Positions 45,657 to 55,207 of a stretch of 64,000 nt of DNA are shown here, in pieces. The first letter of the stretch is position 1, and every line of letters begins with the position of its first letter. The translations under genes were made by a program, and so were the position numbers. The notes under the pieces were generated by a model. That model did not search any database. It had not been told where the DNA came from and saw nothing but the letters and a program-made list of their open reading frames with translations. The stretch lies in the NCBI GenBank assembly GCA_963814975.1, contig CAWFFB010000014.1:310001-374000 (forward strand). The letters run 5' to 3'. The DNA comes from CAVUXJ01 sp963814975. GTDB taxonomy: Bacteria > Acidobacteriota > Vicinamibacteria > Vicinamibacterales > CAVVIG01.

Positions 45657-45747
45657 ATTGCAGATTTCAGATTGTGACTTCAGATTCACGCGCTGAAACG
45701 TCCAATCTGCAGTTCAAACTCCAACCTGCAATCTGCAATCGGGAATT
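45657..45747. repeat. Period-7 array with inverted ends between rluD-like and NUDIX genes
   Basis: Heptads ATTGCAG, ATTTCAG, ATTGTGA on the left; AATCTGC, AGTTCAA, ACTCCAA, CCTGCAA, TCTGCAA on the right. ATTGCAGATT (45657-45666) is the exact reverse complement of AATCTGCAAT near the right end. The array abuts the rluD-like stop. Confidence 0.75.
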
Positions 45748-46687
45748 TCATGTCTCCCTGAGCTCGTCCATCACGCGCTGCAGGTCCTCGGGTAAGTCGC
45801 TTGAAAACTCCATGCGGCGGAGGTCGCCTGGGTGTTTGAACACCAGCCGCGCCGCGTGCAGGAACGGACGGTCGAGCCTGGCCACGGCGCGCAGGTCGCC
45901 AGGGACCCGCCGGTGCACGCCCCCATACAGGGCATCCCCGACGATCGGATGCCCGATCGCACTCAGGTGGACGCGGATCTGGTGGGTCCGGCCAGTCTGG
46001 ATCGCGATCCGGGCGAGCGTCAGCGTACGACCCAGGTGCTCGGCGCGAACGATCCGCGTGACTGCTTCGCGACTGCGCCGCGCCCGCGCCGACATTTTCT
46101 TGCGGTTCACCGGGTCGCGGCCAATCGGCGAGTCGATCCGTCGTCCGGCCTGCACCTCGCCCCACACGAGCGCGTCGTACTCCTTCTCGACTTCGCGGTC
46201 GCGAAACTGGCGGGCCAGCTCCTCGTGCGCCGCTGTCGTGCTTGGCGACGACCATCAGTCCTGATGTGCCGCGGTCGAGGCGATGAACGATGCCTGGCCG
46301 CTTCTCCCCGCCGATGCCGCTCAGATCGTCGATGTGATGGAGCAGGGCGTTGACCAGCGTGCCGCTCGCATGGCCGGCCGCCGGATGCACGACCATGCCC
46401 GCCGGCTTGTCGACCACGATCACGTCGCGGTCCTGGTAGACGACGAATAGCGGCAGCTCTTCGGGCCGCGGAACCGGGTCGATCGGCTCAGGGACCTCGA
46501 TGCTGACCTGCTGTCCCGCTTTCACCGGCTGGTTCGCCTTCGCCGGACGTCCGGCGACCTGCACGTGTCCCTCTTTGATCAGCCGTTGAATTCGCGAGCG
46601 CGACTGCTCGGCGAGCACCGACACGAGAAACCGATCGAGGCGGATGCCGTCGCCGTCATCGGGTACCGGAAAAACATGGATCGGCAT
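45748..46687 (-). CDS. RluA-family 23S rRNA pseudouridine synthase (RluD-like), frameshifted
   Basis: About 313 residues. An S4 RNA-binding domain (RLDRFLVSVLAEQSRSRIQRLIKEGHVQVAG, 15-60) is followed by the catalytic domain with PGIVHRLDRGTSGLMVVAKHD (the HRLDxxTSG motif with catalytic aspartate), TGRTHQIRVHLSAIGHPIVGD and DRPFLHAARLVFKHP. It isomerises uridines in helix 69 or related sites of 23S rRNA. One extra A near 46238, directly after AKHD, shifts the frame. Next to lspA and lgt, a common arrangement (lspA-rluD). Confidence 0.88.
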
Positions 46688-46708
46688 CGGCAGCGCGCGG
46701 TTCCGCCG

Positions 46709-47510
46709 CTACGCTGCTTTTCGGGCCCGCTTGGGTTCAGGCGCCTGGCGGCGGCCGAGGTAGAGCAGCATGCCTATCGCGAGTGGAGCGAGCAGCAGGG
46801 AAATGAACTGGGACGTGGAGAAGATGCCGATGGTGCCGCGCGGATCGCCGCGGTAGATCTCGATCACGTATCGGGAGATCGAGTAGAGGAGGATGTACAG
46901 CCAGAACGTCCGTCCGGGGTAAGGCCGGCCCGCGGTTCTCGGTCGCGAGCAAGAGCACCAGAATCACGGCTTCTGCACCCGCCTCGTACAGCTGTGTGGG
47001 GTGTAGAGGTACGTTGAGCGGCGTGCCGACGTTGGCGGCGGCAAACGGATCCGTAAACGTGATCGCCCACGGAACACTGCTCGGCTTCCCGTAGCAGCAC
47101 CCCGCGAACAGGCAGCCGAGGCGGCCGACCACGTGTCCAAGCGCAATGCCCGGTGCGAACACATCGCAGGTGGTCCAGAGCGGCAGGCCGATGCGCCGGA
47201 TGTACCACAGCGCCACGACGACGGCGAGGATCAGGCCCCCGTAGAACACGCCGCCTGACCGCGCGAGGCTCAACAGTTCGCGCGGATTGTCGGCGAACGT
47301 GCGGAAATCGGTGACCAGCAGCAGCAGCTTCGCGCCCACCAGCGCGCTGATGATGATGTAGATGCCGAGGTCGAGGATGCGTGTCTGGTCGAGATTGCGC
47401 GACTTCGCGCGCACCATGGCCAGTTTCAGGCCGAGCAGGTACGCCGCGGCCAGCAGGACGCCGTACGTATAGACGGTGAGGGGTCCGAGCTCAAGCAGTC
47501 TTGGATACAT
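46709..47510 (-). CDS. lgt: Prolipoprotein diacylglyceryl transferase, frameshifted
   Basis: Transfers diacylglycerol from phosphatidylglycerol to the lipobox cysteine, the first step of lipoprotein maturation. About 266 residues with seven helices. Signature GHVVGRLGCLFAGCCYGKPS (the Lgt signature with catalytic-region arginine and histidine), preceded by ALVGAKLLLLVTDF and SGGVFYGGL, and LHPTQLYEA. One extra G near 46930 (after ENRG) moves the last 75 residues to another frame, ending PEPKRARKAA at 46709. The start overlaps the lspA end by 20 bases. Several lipoproteins in this window would be substrates. Confidence 0.9.
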
Positions 47511-48001
47511 GGGATCCGGTGCTGAGCATGTCGAGAATCATGATGGCCACACCGACCGTAATGGCCGAGTCGGCGACGTTGAATGCCCAGAAATGGTACG
47601 TTCGCCAGTACACATCGACAAAATCCACGACCGATCCGACGATGACACGGTCGATCAGGTTGCCGGCTGCGCCGCCGATGATCAGCGCAAGACCGAGTCG
47701 CGCGGCGATCTGGTGCTGAGCGAGGCCGGCCGAGTATATGCCGACTGCCACGAGCGCTCCAAGCGCGATGAGGCCGATCAGCGCGCTTTTGAGCGGAAAA
47801 TCGGCGGCGTTGAGAAAGCCGAAGGCCGCGCCGGTGTTCCGTACGTGCGTAAAGTCCAGAAATCCCGGCACGATCGGCACGCTGGCATGCAGCGGCAGCA
47901 TCTCACGCACCATGGCTTTGGTCGACCTGATCGACGGCGACCACCAGGAGGGGCACCCAGATCTCGAAGCGGCGCCTGCCGCCGGCTGATCCCTCAACCA
48001 T
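47491..48001 (-). CDS. lspA: Lipoprotein signal peptidase II, frameshifted
   Basis: About 169 residues with four membrane helices. VVAVDQVTKAMV (with catalytic-region aspartate context), VPGFLDFTHVRNTGAAFGFL, GGAAGNLIDRVIVGSVVDFVDV (NxxDR) and FNVADSAITVGVAIMIL (catalytic aspartate in NVADS) are all present. It cleaves prolipoproteins after Lgt has acted. One extra G near 47932 separates VDQV from TKAMV. The ATG at 48001 overlaps the ileS stop (ATGGTTGA). The ileS-lspA-lgt order indicates one transcript. Confidence 0.92.
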
Positions 48002-50897
48002 TGACGGGTTCCGCCAGGGCGTCCTGGCACCGTTCGCACAGGCCGGCCCAGGCCGGATCGCTCGACACCGACCGGACGTAGCGCCAGCACCGCTCGCATT
48101 TCACGCCGCTCGCCCGCTCGATGGCGACACGAAGGCCGGTCCCGGCGTCGGCGCTCGCGGGTCTCGAGCTCGACCTCGGACACGATGAAAATCATCGGCA
48201 GATCGCCAAGATGGGGGAGAAGGACGCTGAGTTCCGCCTCGGTTCCCGAAACGACGGCCTTGGCCTGCAGGGAGCTGCCGATCTGCTTGTCCTTGCGGAG
48301 CGGTTCGATCTCGGCCAGCACCCGCTCGCGGAGACCGATGATCCCCGTCCAGCGCTCCAGCAGGTCGGCATCGGCGAACGCCAGCAGGTCCGCGCGAGCG
48401 GGGAACAGCGCCAGGTGGACCGACTCCTCGCGGCGTCCGGGGAGAAACCGCCACAGCTCGTCGGCGGTGAACGAGAGGATCGGCGCCATCAGGCGCGTCA
48501 GGCCGTCGGCCATCAGGTACATCGCCAGTCTGCGCCGACCGCCGCTCACGCGAGCGGGCTGCGAACGTGTACAGCCGATCTTTCGAGACGTCGGCGTAGA
48601 ACGCGCTCAGGTCGACCGTGGTGAACGTGTTCAGCGCCTGGAAGATCGTTCCATACTCGTACTCCTCGTACGCGCGCAGGATTCGCCCGGCGGCCTCGGC
48701 ATACCGCGCGAGGATGTACCGGTCGACCTCTTCGAGGCGCCCTCGATCGACCAGGTCGGCCGCGGGATCGAAGTCGTAGAGATTCGCGACGAGATACCGC
48801 AGCGTATTGCGGATCTTGCGATAGGCTTCGACGACGCGCGCGAGGATCTCCTTGCTGAGGCGCACCTCCTGCGTGTAGTCGCTCATCGAGACCCATAGCC
48901 GGAGGATGTCGGCGCCGCTCTGCTTGATGATGTCCTGCGGCTCGATCGAGTTGCCGAGCGACTTCGACATCTTTCGCCCGTCCTCGGCGACGATGAAGCC
49001 GTGGGTGACCACTTCAGAAAACGGCGCGCGACCGCGCGTGCCGAGGCCGACGAGCAGCGAGCTCTGGAACCAGCCGCGGTGCTGATCGCTGCCCTCGAGA
49101 TAGACGTCGGCGGGCCAGGTCAGCTCCGGCCGGACCGAGAGCACCGCTTCATGGCTCGACCCCGAATCGAACCAGACGTCGAGGATGTTCATCTCCCGCT
49201 CGAAGCTCGTGCCGCCGCACGTCGGGCAGGTCAAGCCCTGCGGGCACGAAGTCGGCGGTCGGACGCTCGTACCAGGCGTCGGCGCCGTACGACTCGAAGA
49301 CCGTGGCCGCCTGCTCGACGAGCGCCGCCGTGACGATCGCTTCGCCGCACGCTGTGCAGTCGACCGCCGGGATCGGCACGCCCCACGCGCGCTGGCGCGA
49401 GATGCACCAGTCGGGGCGGTTGGCCAGCATGTTGTAGATGCGGTCGTGGCCCCACGCCGGGACCCACTTCACCTGGTTGTCGACGGCGTCGAGTGCCGCT
49501 TCGCGCAGTGTCATCACGCGCTCCGGCTGCCGCCGGGCACTGCGTCCGGCAGCGTCCTGATTCGCGGAATCTTCGGGCGTCGCACCCTCCTTGAGGCGGG
49601 CCTGGAGCGGCGCGTCCATCCGGATGAACCACTGCGACGTGGCGAGGAAAATGACCGGGTTGTGGCACCGCCAGCAGTGCGGGTACTGGTGCGTGAACGG
49701 CTCACGGTGCCAGAGCCGCCCGCGCGCCTCGAGCGCCTCCTCGATTTTCGGGTTCGCGTCGAACACCCGCAGGCCGCCGAACAGCTCGACGGCCTCGAGG
49801 AAATGTCCAGCCGGGCCGACCGGCGCGTAGATGTCGAGCCCGTATTTCATGCCGGTGTTGAAGTCGTCGCTGCCGTGGCCGGGCGCAGTGTGCACCGCGC
49901 CCGTCCCGGCGTCCAGCGTAACGTAGTCTCCCAGCACGCCGATCGAGTCGCGCGCGTACAGAGGATGACGGAAGCGGATCTGCTCGAGTTGAGCGCCCTT
50001 CATTTGCGCCACTGGCGTCCCGAAGGATTTGCCGACCGCGTCGCCAACCTTTGCGGCCAGCGCCTCGGCGACGATCACCGCGCGGCCGTCGACGTCGTAC
50101 GCGGCGTAGTCGAGCTCGGGATGAAACGCGATCGCCAGGTTCGAGGGGATCGTCCAGGGCGTCGTCGTCCAGATCAGCACCGACACGTCCTTGCCAGCCA
50201 GGGCCGGCACGCGGGCCCCCAGCTCGGCGGCGCCGTCGGCGGCCAACGGGAACTCGACGTAGATCGAGGGCGACACGTGGTCTTCGTATTCGACCTCGGC
50301 TTCGGCGAGCGCGGTCCGGCAGTGAATGCACCAGTGGACCGGCTTCTTGCCCTTGTAGACGAGTCCCTGCTCGACGAACCGCCCGAACGCGCGCGCAATC
50401 GCCGCCTGGTACTTGAAGTTCATCGTCAGGTACGGGTCGTCCCAGGTGGCGAGAATGCCGAGCCGCTGGAACTGCTCGGTCATGGTGCCGATGAACCGTT
50501 CCGCATACGCGCGGCAGGCGCGGCAGAAATCGGCCACCGACATCTGTCGCTTCTTCGGACCGAGCTCGCGATCGACCTGCAGCTCGATCGGCAGGCCATG
50601 GCAGTCGTAGCCGACGACGTAGGGCGCGTCGAACCCCGCCATCGAGCGCGATTTGACCACCAGCTCCTTCAAGATCTTGTTGAGCGCCGTGCCGATGTGA
50701 ATGTTGCCGTTGGCATAGGGCGGGCCGTCGTGCAGCACGAACTTCGGCGCGCCGCGGCGCCGTTCGCGGATCTTCCCGTAAAGGTCCATCGCGGCCCACC
50801 GCGCGAGCGTCTGGGGCTCGCTGATGGGCAGGTTCGCCTTCATCGGGAAGTCGGTGCGCGGCAGGTTGACGGTGTCTTTCCACTCAGGCATGGGCAA
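47994..50897 (-). CDS. ileS: Isoleucyl-tRNA synthetase, frameshifted
   Basis: Class I synthetase of about 966 residues. HIGH-type motif PPYANGNIHIGTALNK (near 60), editing domain with WTTTPWTIPSNLAIAF and GTGAVHTAPGHGSDDF, KMSKS motif DGRKMSKSLGNS, anticodon-binding helices and a C-terminal zinc finger ending CERCWRY. The frame shifts near 49230 (one extra G before TCPTCGGTSFERE), 48535 (one extra A before LAMYLMADG) and 48150 (one extra C before ASADAGTG). First gene of the ileS-lspA-lgt-rluD-like minus-strand run. Confidence 0.92.
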
Positions 50898-50960
50898 TTA
50901 GTGGTGCAATCGTATGTGCCCGTGGGCGCAAGCGGTGTCGCGACGCACCGCTAACGATTT

Positions 50961-50966
50961 TATAAT
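50961..50966 (+). promoter_or_regulatory. -10 element of a possibly leaderless transcript
   Basis: Perfect TATAAT ends eight bases before the ATG at 50975, so transcription would begin at or next to the start codon. No convincing -35 and no ribosome site are visible. Confidence 0.5.
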
Positions 50967-50974
50967 GGAATGTG

Positions 50975-52330
50975 ATGACCCCTTCCGCGGAAGCTCGGCA
51001 GCGTGCGCGATTGCGCTCGGCGACCCTCGACAACGGCCTGAAGGTGCTCGTGCTCGAGGAACACACCGCGCCGCTCGCGTCGGTCTGGTGCTGGTACAAG
51101 GTGGGCTCGAAGGACGAACGCCCTGGCCTGACGGGCGTCTCGCACTGGGTCGAGCACATGAACTTCAAGGGCACGACCAACATCCCGCGCGACCAGGTGA
51201 AGGGGATCATCGAACAGTTCGGCGGCACCTGGAACGGCTATACCTGGATCGATCAGACCACCTATCTCGAAACCGCGACCCGCGACGCGCTGGACCGCAT
51301 GCTCTTCATCGAGTCGGAGCGGATGGCACGGTGCCTCTATCACCCGGACGACTGCGAATCCGAGCGCACGGTCATCATTTCCGAGCTGCAGGGCGGCGAA
51401 AACGATCCCGATCAGCTGCTCGATCAGGAGGTGACCGCCACCGCCTTCAAGGCGCATCCCTACCGGCATCCGACCATCGGCTGGCTGTCGGACCTTCAGA
51501 CGATGACCCGCGACGACCTGTACGGCTACTATCGCCGCTATTACGTTCCCAACAACGCGACGCTCGTCGTCGTCGGCGACGTGGAGACCGAGGATGTCTT
51601 GCGGCGGGTCGACCGCCATTTCGGAGTCATCCCGGCGGGCGCCGAACCGGACAGGCTGCGCACGATCGAACCCGAGCAGACCGGTGAACGCCGCGTCACG
51701 ATCCGGAAGGAAGGCACCGCGGCATATCTGAAGGCCGCCTTCCACGCGCCCGGCATCAACGATCCCCGGTTCGTTCCTGGTCTCCTGCTCGACGCGGTCC
51801 TCACCGGCGCGAAGGGAATCAACCTGTGGTCGAGCTTTCGCGTGCCGCCTCCGCAGCGTTCGGCCCGGCTCTATCGCGCGCTGGTCGAGCAGAGGATCGC
51901 CTCGTGCGTGTCAGGAGCGCTGCTGCCGACCGAACAGCCGTTTCTCTACTTTCTGTCGGCGACGGCTACCGAAGGGACCTCGCTGGCATCGGTGGAATCG
52001 GCGCTTCTCGATGCGCTCGAACAGGTGAGCCGCGGGGGTGTCACGGATGCGGAGCTCGAGCGGGCCAAGACTCAGCTCAACGCGCAACTGGTGTTCGATA
52101 GCGACAGCATCACCAACATCGCCCACCAGCTCGGGTACTTCGGAACCGTGGCGAGCACCGACGTGTTCACCGGCGTGGGCTCCTCCATCGCCGCCGTGAC
52201 TCTGGACCAGGTCGGCGATGCGGCGCGCGAGCTGTTCCGGGCCTCAAACCGTACCATCGGCTGGTTCGACCCGCTGCCGATCGGCGAAAGTCTCAGGCCT
52301 CAAGCGTCAAGTCTCACACCTGGAATCTGA
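50975..52330 (+). CDS. M16 family zinc metallopeptidase, catalytic subunit
   Basis: A 451-residue insulinase/processing-peptidase-type protease. The inverted zinc motif HxxEH is HWVEH (57-61), with the distal glutamate in SERTVIISELQ. Domain two is complete (to QVGDAARELF). No signal peptide is evident. It pairs with the following gene, which lacks the zinc motif, in the manner of heterodimeric bacterial M16B enzymes. The last 14 residues (SLRPQASSLTPGI) are encoded by a period-7 array. A GTG three bases upstream (50972) is an alternative start. Confidence 0.88.
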   Translation: MTPSAEARQRARLRSATLDNGLKVLVLEEHTAPLASVWCWYKVGSKDERPGLTGVSHWVEHMNFKGTTNIPRDQVKGIIEQFGGTWNGYTWIDQTTYLETATRDALDRMLFIESERMARCLYHPDDCESERTVIISELQGGENDPDQLLDQEVTATAFKAHPYRHPTIGWLSDLQTMTRDDLYGYYRRYYVPNNATLVVVGDVETEDVLRRVDRHFGVIPAGAEPDRLRTIEPEQTGERRVTIRKEGTAAYLKAAFHAPGINDPRFVPGLLLDAVLTGAKGINLWSSFRVPPPQRSARLYRALVEQRIASCVSGALLPTEQPFLYFLSATATEGTSLASVESALLDALEQVSRGGVTDAELERAKTQLNAQLVFDSDSITNIAHQLGYFGTVASTDVFTGVGSSIAAVTLDQVGDAARELFRASNRTIGWFDPLPIGESLRPQASSLTPGI

Positions 52331-52383
52331 GGAACAGATGACATCTAGATTTGAGACTTCAGACTTGAAACTCGAGATTTCTC
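52287..52383. repeat. Period-7 array inside the junction of the two M16 genes
   Basis: Left heptads TCAGGCC, TCAAGCG, TCAAGTC, TCACACC; right heptads TGAGACT, TCAGACT, TGAAACT, CGAGATT. The left half encodes the tail of the first protease and the right half encodes residues about 4-16 of the second. TCAAGTCTCA and TGAGACTTCA pair in nine of ten positions. Confidence 0.75.
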
Positions 52384-53643
52384 CTCCCGGTCTCGACCCG
52401 ATCCGGACAAGCCTCGACAACGGCGTCGTCGTCATCGCCAAGCAGACGCGGAAGACGCCGGCCGTCACGTTCAATCTCGCGATGCGCGCGGGATCCATCT
52501 GCGACCCGCCGGGCGCACCTGGCGCGATGAACCTGCTGGCCCGGGTGATCGATCGCGGCACGACCAGCAGGTCCGCCGCGGAGATTGCCGACGACATCGA
52601 CAGCCGTGGCGTGTCGCTCACGATCACCGTCACGCGCCACCTGTTCTTGATCGTCGGCACCTGCCTTGTCGAGGATTTCGACGCGATCTTCGCGCTTCTC
52701 GGCGACATCCTGATGGCTCCGACCGTTCCCGAGTCCGAGCTTGCCACGCGCAAGGGCGAAATCATCACCGCGATCCGTCAGGATGAGGACAACCCGGCCG
52801 TTCGCGCCGTCGAGCAGTTGATGGAGCTGTTGTACCGGGGGGACCCACCCCTACGGGCGCCGGGTGAAGGGGAGCGTCCAGGCCGTCGAGGCCGCATCGC
52901 GCGACCAGCTCTTGCGACTGCACGCGCAGCGCTTTGCGCCGAGTGAGTTGACGGCGGTCGTGGTTGGCGACGTGGAGTGCTCGCGGGTGCTCGAAGCGGC
53001 TGCCCGCATCTTCGGAGGTTGGCGCAGCGCTCAGCCGCCCCCCGTGTTGCTGCCCCGCGTCCCGCCTGCGGCCGAGCGCCGCCGGGTCGTCATCCCGATG
53101 ATGAACAAGGCGCAGGCGGACATTGCCTACGGATTCACCACCCTCTCGCGGACCGATCCGAGGTACTACGCGTACTGGCTGATGAACAATGCGCTGGGGC
53201 AATATGCGCTCGGCGGACGGTTGGGCGACAGTATTCGAGAGCGGCAGGGCATGGCGTATTACGTGTCGAGCTCATTCGACGGGAACGTTGTCGAAGGTCC
53301 GCTGGTGATTCGCGCCGGTGTCAGCGAGGCCAATGTCGAGCGCGCCGTCGCATCGATCGACGAGGAACTGGCCCGGTTGCGGCTCGAAGGACTGACCGGC
53401 AAGGAAGTCAACGAGTCGCGGCAGTTCCTGGTCGGGTCCGTACCGCGCGCCCTCGAAACCAACGCGGGCATCGCGAACTTCCTCCAGACCGCCGAGTTTT
53501 TCGGCCTTGGCCTCGATTACGACCGTCGCCTGCCCGATCTGCTCGAAGCGGTCACGCTGGACGCTGCGAACGAGGCGGCGCGACAGGCGGTCGATCCGTC
53601 CCGCGCGACCATCGTCGTGGCGGGGCCCTATGAGGATCGGTGA
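52338..53643 (+). CDS. M16 family protein, non-catalytic partner subunit, frameshifted
   Basis: About 434 residues. At the place of the HxxEH motif it has AMNLLARVIDRGT, so zinc binding is lost. The C-terminal half keeps the conserved R/Y region (SIRERQGMAYYVSSSF), as in the regulatory subunit of heterodimeric M16 proteases. One extra C near 52845 splits MELLYRGD from HPYGRRVKGSV. ATG 52338 has TGAGGAACAG as ribosome site. The first residues (SRFETSDLKLEISPP) come from the array. It would act together with the preceding subunit. Confidence 0.85.
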
Positions 53644-53654
53644 AATGGGGCCGT

Positions 53655-53699
53655 GGGTCATCTGGTCAATGGTCAATCAATGACCAGACGATGAGATGA
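53655..53699. repeat. Period-7 array with inverted halves
   Basis: TCATCTGG, TCAATGG, TCAATCAA, TGACCAG, ACGATGAG. CTGGTCA pairs with TGACCAG, and flanking TCATC pairs with GATGA. Between convergent reading frames. Confidence 0.65.
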
Positions 53700-53895
53700 C
53701 GCGGCGACCAGATTCAGAAGCCCGGAAGAGAATCAGATCGGCACGGATCCGCGGCGACGAATGTACCTTGCTGCCCGCGGGCTTGGTCGGGGCGGCGGTG
53801 TCCGGCTGCGGACGCTCGGTTCCCTGCTGGGCGAGTTCCTTCGATAGGCGTTCGACGCGCGCGAGGGCTTCTTCAACGGTAATGGATGCTGCCAT
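53677..53895 (-). CDS. Small hypothetical protein
   Basis: A 72-residue frame starting MAASITVEEALARVERLSKELAQQ, a plausible short coiled coil, followed by a proline/threonine-rich linker and a basic tail whose end lies in the period-7 array. No domain recognised; it superficially resembles the length and N-terminal style of small coiled-coil subunits. Supported only by the helical N-terminus and codon pattern. It may end earlier than shown if the array is not translated. Confidence 0.35.
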   Translation of the reverse strand: MAASITVEEALARVERLSKELAQQGTERPQPDTAAPTKPAGSKVHSSPRIRADLILFRASESGRRVISSSGH

Positions 53896-54044
53896 AGCCA
53901 CCGCAGCGTACCTTCGAGACTGGTGAGCGCGCTGTACCATTTCGCACAGGGGTCAGCCGCCCACGTACCCCACGTCGGTGCTGGTGCTTTGGCCTGCTGT
54001 GTCCCGGCTCGTCTGGTGGCCCCTGTGGAATAGATGACAATTGC

Positions 54045-54090
54045 CTGACCCAACTACCCAATCATCAAGTTCCCCGATTCCGCAATTCAC
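54045..54090. repeat. Period-7-like array before the HAD gene
   Basis: ACCCAAC, TACCCAA, TCATCAA, GTTCCCC, GATTCCG, CAATTCA: seven-base units rich in CCAA/TTC. It is in frame with the HAD gene, but I treat it as untranslated. Confidence 0.5.
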
Positions 54091-54091
54091 C

Positions 54092-54823
54092 GTGATCCCC
54101 CGAGCGGTGTTCTTCGACGTCGATTTCACCCTGATCTACCCGGGACCGATGTTCCGCGGGGAAGGGTATCGCGCGTTCTGCGAGCGGTACGGGATCGACG
54201 TCGACGCCTCGCGGTTCGAGCCGGCGGTCGCGAGCGCGGCGCCGCTCCTCGACGACCCTGAGGACGCGGTCTACGACGCGGCGATCTTCGTCAGGTACAC
54301 CCGACACATCATCGAGCAGATGGGCGGTCGGGGCGAGCGGCTGGACTCCTGTGCGCGCGAGATCTACCGGGAATGGGCCGCCTGTCAGCACTTCGAATTG
54401 TACAAGGATGTCACGCCGATCTTCCGGCTGATCGCCGCGGCCGGCGTCCGCATCGGGCTGATCTCGAACTCGCACCGCTGCTTGACGTCGTTCCAGTCGC
54501 ATTTCGAGCTGCAAGGCCTGATTGCCGGCGCCATTTCGTCGCCGGACCATGGCTTCATGAAGCCGCATCCGAGTATCTTTCAAGCGGCGCTGCGGCTGGT
54601 CGATGTCCCACCATCAGAAGCCGTCATGGTGGGGGACAGCGTAAGCCAGGACGTCGAGGGCGCGTTGGGCGCGGGTATGCGGGCTGTGCTGCTTCACCGC
54701 GGGGACGGTCCACACCCCCGCGATCAAGAGCTGGCATTGGCCGGCGTTCCCGTCGTGAAGTCGCTCAGCCAGCTTCCGGATCTCATTCTCAAGCTTCGAC
54801 TCACGGGAGAACAACGGAGGTAG
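54092..54823 (+). CDS. HAD-superfamily hydrolase
   Basis: About 243 residues. Motif I is FFDVDFTLIYPG (nucleophile D and general acid D), motif II RIGLISNSH, motif III lysine in FMKPHPSIFQ and motif IV MVGDSVSQDVEGA. The helical cap lies between residues 15 and 100. This is a phosphatase or dehalogenase-like enzyme with unknown substrate. The start is uncertain: TTG 54041 would add residues encoded by the repeat, GTG 54092 gives a start just before the first strand. Neither has a clear ribosome site. Confidence 0.82.
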   Translation: MIPRAVFFDVDFTLIYPGPMFRGEGYRAFCERYGIDVDASRFEPAVASAAPLLDDPEDAVYDAAIFVRYTRHIIEQMGGRGERLDSCAREIYREWAACQHFELYKDVTPIFRLIAAAGVRIGLISNSHRCLTSFQSHFELQGLIAGAISSPDHGFMKPHPSIFQAALRLVDVPPSEAVMVGDSVSQDVEGALGAGMRAVLLHRGDGPHPRDQELALAGVPVVKSLSQLPDLILKLRLTGEQRR

Positions 54824-54834
54824 AAACGGTCGCC

Positions 54835-55179
<345 letters not shown>

Positions 55180-55180
55180 C

Positions 55181-55207
55181 AGCCACTCTCAACTCTAAGT
55201 CTCAGCC
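55181..55207. repeat. Short period-7 array
   Basis: CACTCTC, AACTCTA, AGTCTCA fill the gap between prmC and the HIT gene. Confidence 0.5.

Noticed and set aside
53896..53940. N-terminal extension of the small minus-strand protein
   Set aside because: The added residues are basic and lack a ribosome site; ATG 53895 starts the helical part.
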